64,000 nt of DNA, taken from assembly GCA_041402005.1 (NCBI GenBank), contig JAWKTB010000003.1, positions 62,001 to 126,000 of the forward strand. Reading direction: 5' to 3'. The notes beneath the pieces are model-generated. The model searched no databases, was not told the origin of the DNA, and was given only the letters and a program-made list of their open reading frames with translations. Numbering within the stretch: position 1 is the stretch's first letter; each line of letters opens with the position of its first letter. Position numbers and translations under genes: made by a program. The DNA is from JAJRXR01 sp041402005 (GTDB lineage Bacteria; Planctomycetota; Phycisphaerae; Phycisphaerales; UBA1924). Below, piece by piece: positions 7,904 to 16,263 of the stretch.

Positions 7904-8300
7904 GGGCGGGGGATGCTAGAGGTGGGGGTGGGGTGGTGGAGTGTGTGGGAGATGGAAGACAGAAGAGGGAGATAGAGAAGAAGAAGGCACGAGATGACGG
8001 AGCCCCTCACCCTGGCCCTCTCCCCAGGGGGGAGAGGGAGGTGGACGCCCAGGCTGAGTCCTCGAAGCCTGGGTCGGGTGGGCGTGGGGGGTCGTCGGGA
8101 GGAGACCCGAGTCTTCGCTCGAGGACTCGCTCAGACTCGGCGTCGTGGTGGACAGTCGGCGCGGTGGGCGGGGGGCGAAACGGGCCGGTAGAGTGGGGAG
8201 ATTCGCGGGTTGAGACCGGCCTCGTGGGGGAGAGAGAACGGCAAGAGACGGGCTGGAAGCCCATCCCACCGATGGGTGGGCAGGTCAGGAGGATCGATCG
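7904..8300. repeat. intergenic region made largely of interspersed repeats
   Basis: This 397-bp gap lies between divergent ubiX and a lipoprotein gene. It holds: a CCCTCACCCTGGCCCTCTCC-type unit with a 10-bp stem (CCCTCTCCCC 8016-8025 with 8029-8038), a repeat type seen in many unrelated bacteria; a G-rich stretch with repeated GTCCTCGAAGCC / GAGGACTCGC elements (8055-8135); and an ACGGGCTGGAAGCCCATCCC hairpin at about 8250-8270. No protein-coding gene is supported. The AGGAGG for the next gene is at 8287-8292. Confidence 0.6.
8246..8276 (+). repeat. palindromic repeat unit (GGGCTGGAAGCCC type)
   Basis: The hairpin GGGCTGGAAGCCC is followed by ATCCCACCGATGGG. It has the same hairpin-plus-tail form as the units in dnaE and at 8.98, 21.07 and 61.25-61.31 kb. 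Confidence 0.65.
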
Positions 8301-8969
8301 ATGGAGCGGATGAGCGCGAGGATGGCGCGGGGCGTGGTGGCGGGGGGCGTGGTGGGTCTGGTGGCGATCGCGGGCGGGTGCATGGGGTACGCCTCGTACC
8401 CGAACGCCGAGGGGTCGCTGACGAGGTCGACGACGAACTCCAGGGCGGCGGCGGCGGTGATGCGCGAATCGCTGCGCTGGGTGACGACGCATGAGAAGGA
8501 CATGCCCGGACGCTTTGCGGTCAACCTGCCGCCCGGGACGAGCGACGAGACGTACTGGGAGGTCGCGACGTCGGTCGGGGGCGAGGCGCTGAGCACCGAC
8601 AACATGGACCTGCCTCGATACTCGGTCGGGCGGGTCTGGGTACGTGGGGGCGAGGCGAAGGTGGACGTGACGCGCCCCGTGATGGCGCTCGGGCGCCTCG
8701 CCGACGGGGGGTGGGTGACGCAGACGATCACGCTGGAGCTCGAGGGCGGGCTGACGCCGTGGCGTGTGGTGCGGGACCGCCCGTGGGCGCTGGGGGCGAT
8801 CGAGGCGCCGACGGCGAACCCCGTGGGTGTCGCGGCGGCGCCGACGCCTGAGATCGGCGGGGAGACTGCGGCGGCGCCAGAGCCATCGCCCGGGCCCGCG
8901 ACGGATCAGGCGGCGCCTGAGGGCGCTCGCGCGGACGCCGAGCCGGATGTCATTCAGATCGAGCCGTAG
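8301..8969 (+). CDS. hypothetical lipoprotein
   Basis: This 222-residue protein is preceded by a strong AGGAGG, 8 nt before the ATG. Its N-terminus (ARGVVAGGVVGLVAIAGGC) is a lipoprotein signal with the lipobox Cys at residue 27, so it should be lipid-anchored on the periplasmic side. Residues 50-165 form one compact region (ETYWEVATSVGGEAL, YSVGRVWVRGGEAKVDVTRP) with no family I recognise. The last 50 residues are Ala/Pro/Glu-rich and probably disordered. It lies upstream of pyrB on the same strand, but a repeat unit separates them, so co-transcription is uncertain. Confidence 0.75.
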   Translation: MERMSARMARGVVAGGVVGLVAIAGGCMGYASYPNAEGSLTRSTTNSRAAAAVMRESLRWVTTHEKDMPGRFAVNLPPGTSDETYWEVATSVGGEALSTDNMDLPRYSVGRVWVRGGEAKVDVTRPVMALGRLADGGWVTQTITLELEGGLTPWRVVRDRPWALGAIEAPTANPVGVAAAPTPEIGGETAAAPEPSPGPATDQAAPEGARADAEPDVIQIEP

Positions 8970-8976
8970 ACGCCAG

Positions 8977-9008
8977 ATGAGGCGGGCGGGACGCCTGCCC
9001 CACCAGAG
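8977..9008 (+). repeat. palindromic repeat unit between the lipoprotein gene and pyrB
   Basis: The hairpin GGCGGGCGGGACGCCTGCCC is followed by CACCAGAG. It matches the unit at 2405-2430 in dnaE (GGGCGGGACGCCC plus CCACC tail). Confidence 0.6.
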
Positions 9009-9040
9009 TGGTGGGGGGGTTCGGGCTAGACTCGGGCGCG

Positions 9041-9964
9041 ATGGGGTCGACACGCCGGCATCTGCTGGGCTTGCAGGGGCTCGCGCCCGATCGCGTGCGT
9101 TGGTTCCTTGCGGCGGCGCGGGACGCCTCGGCCCTTCGGGGCGACGAGCTGCGGGGGCGGACCGTCGCCAACCTGTTCTTCGAGGATTCGACGCGAACGC
9201 GGTCGAGCTTCACGCTCGCGGGGTGGCGCCTTGGCGCAAAGGTCCTCGACCTGTCCACCAAGGGCTCGAGCGTGAGCAAGGGCGAGTCGATCGTGGACAC
9301 GGCCCGCACGATCGAGGCGATGGGGGTGGACGCGCTGGTCGTGCGCACGAGCGAGGCGGGCGGGGCGAAGATGGTCGCCGAGGCGGTCTCGTGCGCGGTC
9401 GTCAACGCGGGCGACGGCAAGCACGAGCACCCGACGCAGGCGTTGATCGACGCGCTGACGCTGGCGCGGGCGACGGGGCGCGAGGCGGGGTTCGATTTCT
9501 CGGGGACGCGCGTCGTGATCGTGGGGGACGTGGTCAGCTCGCGCGTGGCGCGTTCGGACATCGCGTGCCTGACGGGGCTGGGGGCGGAGGTGATCTGCTG
9601 CGGACCGCCCGCGATGGCGCCGACGGGGCTCGAGAGCCTGGGCGCCCGGGTGACGCACGACCTCGACTCGGTCGTGGGGTCGGTGGACGCCGTGATCTGC
9701 CTGCGCATCCAGTTCGAGCGTCACGGGGACTCGGGGCCGGCGTCGGGCTCGAAGCGCGAGTACCGCGAGCGGTACGGGATGACGCGGGAGCGCGCCGAGC
9801 GGCTCAAGAACGGCGCGTGGGTGATGCACCCGGGGCCCTTCAACCGGGGGCTGGAGATCGACGGCGAGGTCGCCGACGGCGAGCGGTCGCTCATCCTCAA
9901 GCAGGTCGCCCACGGGCCGCCCGTGCGCATGGCGGTGCTCAACGCGTGCGTCAACGCGGGGTGA
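9041..9964 (+). CDS. pyrB: aspartate carbamoyltransferase catalytic subunit
   Basis: This 307-residue enzyme makes carbamoyl-aspartate, the committed step of pyrimidine synthesis. The carbamoyl-phosphate site FFEDSTRTRSSF is complete. The Lys loop appears as STKGSSVSKGES, HPTQALIDALTL is the next conserved block, and HPGPFNRG (about residue 265) closes the aspartate site. The ATG at 9041 fits the family start; a GTG at 9008 would add 11 unlikely residues. A short gap leads to gmk. No pyrC follows, unlike many bacteria with a pyrB-pyrC pair. pyrE lies 37 kb away. Confidence 0.95.
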   Translation: MGSTRRHLLGLQGLAPDRVRWFLAAARDASALRGDELRGRTVANLFFEDSTRTRSSFTLAGWRLGAKVLDLSTKGSSVSKGESIVDTARTIEAMGVDALVVRTSEAGGAKMVAEAVSCAVVNAGDGKHEHPTQALIDALTLARATGREAGFDFSGTRVVIVGDVVSSRVARSDIACLTGLGAEVICCGPPAMAPTGLESLGARVTHDLDSVVGSVDAVICLRIQFERHGDSGPASGSKREYRERYGMTRERAERLKNGAWVMHPGPFNRGLEIDGEVADGERSLILKQVAHGPPVRMAVLNACVNAG

Positions 9965-10031
9965 GCGTGCGCCCTTTGTGGGGGCGTTGTCGGATGCGCG
10001 TGCCACGCCCGCGCGGGCTACCCTGACGCCC

Positions 10032-10637
10032 ATGACCCGCTACCCGCCACTCCCGACCGACACGAGCGACGGCCTGCTCGTGATCATCTCGGGCCCGAGC
10101 GGCGTCGGAAAGACCACGATCACGCGGGGCGTCGAGCGGGCGATCCCGGGGTCGGTGTTCAGCGTGAGCGCGACGACGCGCCCGAAGACCGCCGCCGACG
10201 TCGAGGGCGTCGATTACCGCTTCGTCACGGACGAGCAGTTCCAGAGGATGATCGACGCGGATGAGTTTTTGGAGTGGGCGGACGTGTTCGGCAAGAAGTA
10301 CGGCACGCCGCGGGACTGGGTGGTCGAGCAGCTGGCGCGCGGGCGGTTGGTGATCCTCGAGATCGACGTGGAGGGGGCGCGGCAGGTCAAGGCGAGGATG
10401 CCCGAGGCGTTGGCGATCTTCATCATGCCGCCGAGCGAGGGGGCGCTGCTCGAGCGACTGCACTCACGCAAGCGCGAGGACGAGGCGCAGATCCAGAAGC
10501 GGTTCGCGGAGGCGAAGCGTGAGATGGAGGTGGCGCGCTCGTGCGGGGCGTACGACGCGTTCATCGTCAACGACGAGCTGGAGCGGGCGATCGGGGAGGC
10601 GGTGTCGTTGGTGCGCTCCCGGCGCGCGTCGCGCTGA
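10032..10637 (+). CDS. gmk: guanylate kinase
   Basis: This 201-residue enzyme phosphorylates GMP to GDP with ATP. The P-loop is GPSGVGKTT. The GMP-binding region has SVSATTRPKT and GVDYRFVTDEQF, and the lid follows with SRKREDEAQIQKRF. The length is normal. The ATG at 10032 starts the protein 16 residues before the P-loop beta strand. The last 424 bp overlap, in antisense, the open frame of the minus-strand gene that runs from 11800. The gmk frame is clearly the real one here. Confidence 0.95.
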   Translation: MTRYPPLPTDTSDGLLVIISGPSGVGKTTITRGVERAIPGSVFSVSATTRPKTAADVEGVDYRFVTDEQFQRMIDADEFLEWADVFGKKYGTPRDWVVEQLARGRLVILEIDVEGARQVKARMPEALAIFIMPPSEGALLERLHSRKREDEAQIQKRFAEAKREMEVARSCGAYDAFIVNDELERAIGEAVSLVRSRRASR

Positions 10638-11800
10638 GGCGGCTCAGCGGGGTACACGGAAATCGTGCGCACGACCTGATCGAGCAGTTTACGGGTCTGG
10701 CGGCGCTTGCTCACCCTGGCGCCGGCGTCGACGACGACGATCTCGTCGCCGGCCTGGATGAAGTACATGAGGTACGTGACGATGGTGGGGGGGCGGCCCT
10801 GCCCGAGCCTGGACATAGCCCACTCGCGCCAATAGGCGGCGGGCGTCCAACGAACTTCGAGTCGGTACGCCTCGGCGCCGTCCGGCATGTCGAACGCAAC
10901 CAGCTCGGACGTCGCGATGGGATCGACCTTGACGCCCGGCGAAAGCTGCGGCGCGTAGCAGTCTCTCCATTCCTCCGCGACACGCCGGGCATCGCCCCGG
11001 TCGAGTGAAACGTGGACGATCCTGGCTTTCTCGGGGCGGGACGCTCCCGCCTTTGTGTGATGGAGCGAGGGGATCTCACAGAAACCGAGGTGCTCGGGGT
11101 TCGTGTCGACGTCCAGGATCGGGCGCACCCAGAGGCAGGTGCGCGGGAGGCTGGCGGAGATCCGCCCGGTCTCGATCGAGAACCAGCCATCCGGGTCCAG
11201 CGCCGGCGGAGGATCAGGCTCGAAGAACCGAACGCCTCTCGCGATCCGGGTCACGAAGTCCTCGTCGATGTGCGATCCCCCGGAGACTCGGAAGGTGAGC
11301 AGGCGGTCGCCCAGGTGAACGAACACGCGGGCATACGACCCGCCCCATCGTGAGAGTGTCCATAGGCAGACAGCATGATCATCCTGGGGTGTCGTCACCT
11401 CGATCCGGCGCGTCACTCGCTCGTTCATGCCGACCAGGTCAGACTCGGTGATCCCGGACGCGTTGGCGTGGAACCTGACCGCGACCTCCGTGTACCGGCG
11501 CTCGGCGCCAGGCGAGCCAAGGCCCAGATCGCCCTGCCGGAGGAAGATGTCGCGCGGCGGGTCGTCGGGCAGGTAGGGGTCGGCGACGGCATGCCTGACG
11601 CCGGCTAACGCCATGCCGCACACGAAGACACCCTCGTCGATCTCTGGCGGGAGGCTGAACGCGATACCCAGCGCGCCCGAGCGCCACTCGACCCAGTCGT
11701 CACCGGGTTGCGGCGCAGGCGGCGGGGTGGTCGCGCCCGCGCAGACCGCGAAGGGGATGAGCAGAAGGGCGCCGACTCTCCGGAGGAGTGAGCTTGCCAT
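10214..11800 (-). CDS. hypothetical exported protein whose open frame runs antisense into gmk
   Basis: From the ATG at 11800 the protein has a signal-like N-terminus (ASSLLRRVGALLLIPFAVCAGA). It then has about 370 residues with two similar halves: each has a segment of the form GxxIAFSLPPEI or GRISASLPRTC, followed by a strand-rich domain. No family is recognised. The frame has no stop where the gene should end, near 10640 (ISVYPAEPPQ). It runs another 424 bp into gmk, where the translation is Ser/Arg-rich shadow. The true product probably ends near gmk's stop and the original stop has been lost or shifted, so the coordinates past 10640 are doubtful. Confidence 0.6.
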   Translation of the reverse strand: MASSLLRRVGALLLIPFAVCAGATTPPPAPQPGDDWVEWRSGALGIAFSLPPEIDEGVFVCGMALAGVRHAVADPYLPDDPPRDIFLRQGDLGLGSPGAERRYTEVAVRFHANASGITESDLVGMNERVTRRIEVTTPQDDHAVCLWTLSRWGGSYARVFVHLGDRLLTFRVSGGSHIDEDFVTRIARGVRFFEPDPPPALDPDGWFSIETGRISASLPRTCLWVRPILDVDTNPEHLGFCEIPSLHHTKAGASRPEKARIVHVSLDRGDARRVAEEWRDCYAPQLSPGVKVDPIATSELVAFDMPDGAEAYRLEVRWTPAAYWREWAMSRLGQGRPPTIVTYLMYFIQAGDEIVVVDAGARVSKRRQTRKLLDQVVRTISVYPAEPPQRDARRERTNDTASPIARSSSSLTMNASYAPHERATSISRFASANRFWICASSSRLRECSRSSSAPSLGGMMKIANASGILALTCRAPSTSISRITNRPRASCSTTQSRGVPYFLPNTSAHSKNSSASIILWNCSSVTKR

Positions 11801-11872
11801 GCCCCCTAGTTCGACCACACGTGGCCCAGGGATCGTGAGAATCCGGGGCAAGATGACAATCCGCCGTCGAAC

Positions 11873-13063
11873 TCAGCTGATCGAGAGCGTCGGCTTGGCC
11901 CGGCTCATGGAGGCGAGGGCGACCTGGGCCTCGAGGTTGTGGGCGAGGGCGTCGATGGCGTGGGGCAGGGCGTCGCCGCCGGCGGTCTTCGGGTCGAAGC
12001 ACTTGTCGGGGCGGCCCGCGTCGAGGTTGGCTCTTAGGGCCATGTTGATCGGCAGGGCGGCGAGGAAGGGGAGGCCCAGGCGCTGAGCCATTTGCTCGGC
12101 GCCGCCACGCCCGAAGATGTCGTAGCTCTTGCCGTCATCACCAATGAAGTAGCTCATGTTCTCGACGACGCCGAGGACGTCGATGCCGAGCTGCTTGAAC
12201 ATGGCGGCGGCCCGCGTCGCGTCGTCCTGGGCGACCTTCTGGGGCGTGCAGACGATGACGGCGCCGGCGAGGCTGAGCGACTGCGCCAGCGTGAGCGGGA
12301 CGTCGCCCGTGCCGGGGGGGAGGTCGATGACGAGGTAGTCGAGTTCGCCCCAGGCGGTGCGTTCGATGAGTTGCTTGAAGGCGCCGTGGGCCATGGGCCC
12401 GCGCCAGATGAGGGGCTTGTCGGGGTCGACCATCTTGCCGAGGGTGACGGCCTTGACGCCGTGGACGAGGAAGGGCTGGAGCTTGTTGTTGACGACGGTG
12501 GCGTCGAGGGAGTCGAGGCCGAGCATGGTGGGGAGGCTGGGCCCGTAGATGTCGCCGTCGAGGAGTCCGACGCTGTGGCCCTTGCGCGCGAGCGCGAGCG
12601 CGAGCATGACGGCGACGGTGGACTTGCCCACGCCGCCCTTGCCGGCGCCGACGGCGATGACGTGCTTCACGCCCGGGAGGTGCGGGGCGTCGGTGGGCGG
12701 CGCGTTGTCGGCGCGCGCCGCGGGCTTCTTGGGCGTGGCCTTCGGCGCCTCCTCGCGGACCTCGGCGGAGGTGGGGGCCTGCCCGAATCGCTCGACGACG
12801 CCCCCCTGCTCGTCCACGAACTCGACGCCGAGCTTGGCGACGTCGAAGCCCGCGGCCTGGGCCTCGGCCCGGATGGTCGCGTCCACAACCGAGGCGATGT
12901 TGCGCCTGGCCCGGGCGTCGGCGGCCGGGACGCTCAGGCGGATGTTGGCGTAGGCGTCGCAGGCAGCGACCCACGCGAGGGCGCCACTGGAGACCAGGTC
13001 CCCCCCCGCGGGCAGCTCCACCTGACGTAAAGCGTTCTGGATGAAGGGCTTGGTGAGGGGCAT
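11873..13063 (-). CDS. mrp: Mrp/NBP35-family P-loop ATPase lacking the CxxC motif
   Basis: This 396-residue protein has an N-terminal MIP18-like domain (residues about 1-95), a Pro/Ala linker, and a P-loop ATPase domain with the deviant Walker A GKGGVGKST. The switch region YLVIDLPPGTGDVPLT is complete. Mrp/ApbC proteins carry iron-sulfur clusters to target apoproteins, with the cluster held by a CPxC in the block 'VVENMSYF-C-P-x-C'. Here that block reads VVENMSYFIGDDGKSYDIFG, so both cysteines are missing. It may bind a cluster through other residues or have a different role. It is divergent from the gene at 13213. Confidence 0.9.
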   Translation of the reverse strand: MPLTKPFIQNALRQVELPAGGDLVSSGALAWVAACDAYANIRLSVPAADARARRNIASVVDATIRAEAQAAGFDVAKLGVEFVDEQGGVVERFGQAPTSAEVREEAPKATPKKPAARADNAPPTDAPHLPGVKHVIAVGAGKGGVGKSTVAVMLALALARKGHSVGLLDGDIYGPSLPTMLGLDSLDATVVNNKLQPFLVHGVKAVTLGKMVDPDKPLIWRGPMAHGAFKQLIERTAWGELDYLVIDLPPGTGDVPLTLAQSLSLAGAVIVCTPQKVAQDDATRAAAMFKQLGIDVLGVVENMSYFIGDDGKSYDIFGRGGAEQMAQRLGLPFLAALPINMALRANLDAGRPDKCFDPKTAGGDALPHAIDALAHNLEAQVALASMSRAKPTLSIS

Positions 13064-13212
13064 GGTCGGGCTCGAGGGGCGGTTTGAGCGATCCGCGACG
13101 CCTGGGCCGCCCGATGAGGGATGCTAGGAGGGGGGCGTTCGGCGGGTCGGGCAATCGGGCCCGCCCCCGGAGCGTTGTGCCGCGACGAGTCCCACGAGGA
13201 AGGAGCGTCTCC

Positions 13213-14274
13213 ATGCGCGACGTGAACCGGAGCAAGGCGGTGACATCACTTCTCGTGGCGGCGGCGCTGGGCGTCACAACCGGCGGCGCGGCGCTTGCGC
13301 AGGACTCGGGCGCCAAGACCGACGAGGCGCCCCTGCTCTCAGGCCCGAAGGTCGAGGACACGCACGCGCCCGGCTCGGACTCGCGCTTCGGCGAGGGGAT
13401 GGAGCCGTCGAAGGAGATGGAACGCCCGATCCCGCTCCGCTGGTACGAGCAGGAGCTGCGAGCGCTGGGCGCGCCAGACGCGCCCGAGGACGTGCGCCTG
13501 ACGGCGGACCAGACGACGGAGATCCGAAAGATCCTCGATGAGCACCGCCAGGCGCTGCGCGCGTTCTTTCGTGAGCACCGCGAAGAGTTGATGCAGCTCC
13601 GGCGTGACGCCGGGGCGCCCGATGTCCCGCCGATGGATGGAGACGCCCCGCGCCGACCCGGTCAAGATGGCACGCTCCGCCAACGTCCCGGCAACGATGC
13701 GCAGAAGCCGGCGCCCGAGGGTGAGAGACCCCGGCAGGGTGAGAGGCCGGGACAGGGCCAGAAGCCGGGCGCTGGTGAGAAACCGGGACAGGGCGCCAAG
13801 CCCGGCGCGGATCGTCCTGGCGCCGGGCCCGGGGCTCCCGGCGCGACCGAGGGCGACAAGGCGACGCAGGAGGCGGCACGGCGCAAGCTCGCGGAGCTGC
13901 GCGCCAAGGGCCCGAGCGACGACGTCGCGATCAAGAAGATCTGGAGCGTGCTCAACGAGGCGCAGCACGCGCGGATCGAGCAGGACATCGAGGCGCTGCG
14001 CGCGGAGATGATGCGCCGGCGCGAGATGGAAAAGCTCGGCGAGCGCGACGCGGGCAACGGCGCGAATGGTGGCGCGGGCGCGAAGCCGGGCGAGCTTGAT
14101 CGCTTGCCTCCCGGCGTGCGCGAGCGGCTCGAGAAGATGACGCCCGAGGAGCGCGAGCGAGCGCTCGAGCGTCTGCGTCGTCGGCGCGAGGCGGGGCGTG
14201 AGGGGGAGGGTGGGGCGCGTCCCAAGGCCCCGCCGAGCATTGACGACGTCGATCTGCCCGACACGCACGACTAG
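13213..14274 (+). CDS. secreted low-complexity Pro/Gly/Arg-rich protein
   Basis: This is a 353-residue protein from the ATG at 13213, which follows AGGAAGGAG. It has a Sec signal (SLLVAAALGVTTGGAALAQ). The first third has a helical, charged region (TTEIRKILDEHRQALRAFFR). The middle is a repetitive GQKPGAGEKPGQGAKPGA-type tract. The C-terminal part has two more charged helices with many RRR and EER runs, such as RERALERLRRRREAGRE. It resembles periplasmic helical sensor proteins (CpxP/Spy-like LTxxQ) only in general layout. No function is assigned. Confidence 0.75.
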   Translation: MRDVNRSKAVTSLLVAAALGVTTGGAALAQDSGAKTDEAPLLSGPKVEDTHAPGSDSRFGEGMEPSKEMERPIPLRWYEQELRALGAPDAPEDVRLTADQTTEIRKILDEHRQALRAFFREHREELMQLRRDAGAPDVPPMDGDAPRRPGQDGTLRQRPGNDAQKPAPEGERPRQGERPGQGQKPGAGEKPGQGAKPGADRPGAGPGAPGATEGDKATQEAARRKLAELRAKGPSDDVAIKKIWSVLNEAQHARIEQDIEALRAEMMRRREMEKLGERDAGNGANGGAGAKPGELDRLPPGVRERLEKMTPEERERALERLRRRREAGREGEGGARPKAPPSIDDVDLPDTHD

Positions 14275-14691
14275 GCGCGGGCATCGAAACGTCCCGAGGG
14301 GGCCGGGGGGAGGGAGTTTGAGGGAGGCGCCGAGCGGCCAGAACTGGCCAGCTCGGCGTCTCGCCTCGGGAAACTTTGCGAGTAGACACCGAACATTCGC
14401 GCTAACTTCGCCGGGTGTTAGAGGAAATGGGGAAAAAGGGGTGTCTGGAACTGGAGTGGAATGCCACAGGCAAGCCGATGTTTGCGTACAGTAAGAGCGA
14501 TCTCTCTCTCCTCCAGCGGGGCGCCGTCTGACCATGGCGCCCTGCTTTTTCTTTTTGCACTCGGCGACCTGTACGCGGCGTGTCTGTGCGCGATGCTGAC
14601 AATGTGTTCGGGGTGCGGCTGCTGGGCGTCTGGCCAGATCGAGCCAGGTCGGCGGCGGCGGAACTGATCCGGAGGTTGATCCCTGCCCCGG
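14275..14691. other. 417-bp gap with a terminator and no supported gene
   Basis: This gap lies between two convergent genes. About 14390-14560 is clearly less GC-rich than its surroundings and ends in a good intrinsic terminator on the plus strand. The terminator is about 245 nt past the nearest upstream plus-strand stop, so an independent small transcript here is possible. I cannot match it to a known RNA family. A 68-codon plus-strand frame covers the terminator and is not credible. Confidence 0.35.
14519..14556 (+). terminator. intrinsic terminator
   Basis: A 7-bp perfect stem GGGCGCC/GGCGCCC (14519-14525 with 14536-14542), with a 10-nt loop, is followed by TGC and TTTTTCTTTTT. It is the strongest U-tract terminator in this part of the window and reads on the plus strand. 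Confidence 0.75.
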
Positions 14692-16206
14692 TCAGGCGGC
14701 GCGCCGCCCGGGCTCGGATTCCCCTCGCATGATGCGCTGGACCTCGAGAGGGAGGACGGCGGGGGGGTCGGGGTCGAACTCGGGCGAGCCGTAGTACTCG
14801 AAGTCGTACTCGGCGCGGTAGTCGTCGATCTGGAAGGGGGCGACGGCGTCGGAGACGACCAGGCCGAGGCGCACGAGCAACTTCGAGACGAAGGCGATGT
14901 AGATCCACGCGCCGATGATGGAGATGGCGAGGATGCTGGCGAAGACGCCCGCCTCGCCTCGCGACAGGCCAAGGACCTGTCCGAGCGCGCACGCGACGGG
15001 AAGGACGACGAGCGGCTGGGTCGCGTGACGGACGATGATCTCGTCGGCCAAGCGGAGTCCGAGGGCGGCGAGGACGGCGTAGATGATGAGGACGAGGAAG
15101 CCGCCGTCGACGGCGGCGTGCCCGATCGCGCCGGGGCCGAGCGTGAGCACGTCGCGGTTGACGCGCTGCACGCGGGCGAGCTGGGGCAGGTCCATCGAGA
15201 GGGTGGTGGGCTTGTCGTTCCACCACGAGCGAGGAACGGGGAAGTAGAAGGCGTACAGCAGCGTGGAGAAGGGGCGGTACTCGTACTGCTCGGGGAACTG
15301 CTCCATGAGCCACATGGACTTTGCGGCGGCGCCCTGGCCGTCGGCGAGCATGGAGAGACCTTCGACCGGGTTGGCGGTGACGACGGCCTTGATCTGGGCG
15401 ACGGGGCCGGCGCCGGTGTCGCGCAGGCCGCCACGCGCGGAGGTGAACAGCGCGACGGCGAGGACGGCGGGGATGGCGACGGCGGCAAGGCGCTGGATGA
15501 CCGCCTTGGGCGGGAGGTAGCGCCAGCGTGAGAAGTACGCCGCGAAGATGAAGCAGCCCACGACCGCGATGAGCGGGCGTCGTCCGAAGCCGATGATCAT
15601 CGAGGAGGCGAGGGCGGCGGCGAGCACGGTGAACGAGGGGAGGATCGTCTCGAGGGCGGTGGGGCGTCTGGCCCACATCCACCCGCCGAGGCCGGCGGCG
15701 ATCGCCATGAGGCCGAAGCCCACCTTGCTCGTGACGAGCGAGACCAGGGGGATGGGCAGGACCATGAAGAAGGCGCCGGAGAAGAGGCAGATGATGGCGA
15801 AGAGGCGGAGCGTGCGGTCCGTGACGTCGGTGCGCGAGGGGTTGGGCTTGGCGGCGAGGCGCTTGACGCCGGGGCCCCAGGCGTAGGCGACGAGGAAGAC
15901 GACGAGGAAGGTCGTAGACCAGACGGCGTAGGCGAGACCCGTCTGGACGGGGTCGTGGAGGGTGAAGGCGCCCATGTACCGGGCGCGCATGACCTGGGCC
16001 GCGCTGGTGAGCTGGAAGACGACGAAGCCCGCGAGCGCGACGTTGCGCAGTGAGAGCAGGTCGTGTGTCCCCCGCGCGTACTGGCGGAGCATCAGACCCA
16101 CGACGAGGGCGGCAAGGATGTAGAAATAACCCGCGAGGAGCAGCGTCATCGGCTGGGATATCGGCCCGATCCCGGGGGCGGGAGAGGTCGATCCGCCAAA
16201 GGGCAT
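14692..16206 (-). CDS. Wzy-like polysaccharide polymerase / multi-pass membrane protein (copy 2)
   Basis: This is a membrane protein of up to 504 residues with about 10-12 hydrophobic segments. An ATG at 16149 (MTLLLAGYFYI) is the better start. It is homologous along its length to the next gene upstream: both contain LLSLRN, a VFQLTSAA segment, FGRR(P/S)L, (S/A)ARG(G/S)LR, a DGQGA-(x)n-SMWL block, PxPR-(x)n-DKP or EKP, and LSMDLP(Q/S)LAR. The soluble loop between late membrane segments, with conserved Arg and Asp residues, fits the periplasmic loop of O-antigen polymerases. Its role is therefore probably polymerisation of lipid-linked repeat units. The C-terminal 60 residues are acidic and cytoplasmic-like. 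Confidence 0.7.
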   Translation of the reverse strand: MPFGGSTSPAPGIGPISQPMTLLLAGYFYILAALVVGLMLRQYARGTHDLLSLRNVALAGFVVFQLTSAAQVMRARYMGAFTLHDPVQTGLAYAVWSTTFLVVFLVAYAWGPGVKRLAAKPNPSRTDVTDRTLRLFAIICLFSGAFFMVLPIPLVSLVTSKVGFGLMAIAAGLGGWMWARRPTALETILPSFTVLAAALASSMIIGFGRRPLIAVVGCFIFAAYFSRWRYLPPKAVIQRLAAVAIPAVLAVALFTSARGGLRDTGAGPVAQIKAVVTANPVEGLSMLADGQGAAAKSMWLMEQFPEQYEYRPFSTLLYAFYFPVPRSWWNDKPTTLSMDLPQLARVQRVNRDVLTLGPGAIGHAAVDGGFLVLIIYAVLAALGLRLADEIIVRHATQPLVVLPVACALGQVLGLSRGEAGVFASILAISIIGAWIYIAFVSKLLVRLGLVVSDAVAPFQIDDYRAEYDFEYYGSPEFDPDPPAVLPLEVQRIMRGESEPGRRAA

Positions 16207-16263
16207 GCACAGGACGGTGACGCCTCGTGATGGTCCGAGAAGTTCGCGGGGACCGAGCGGAGA

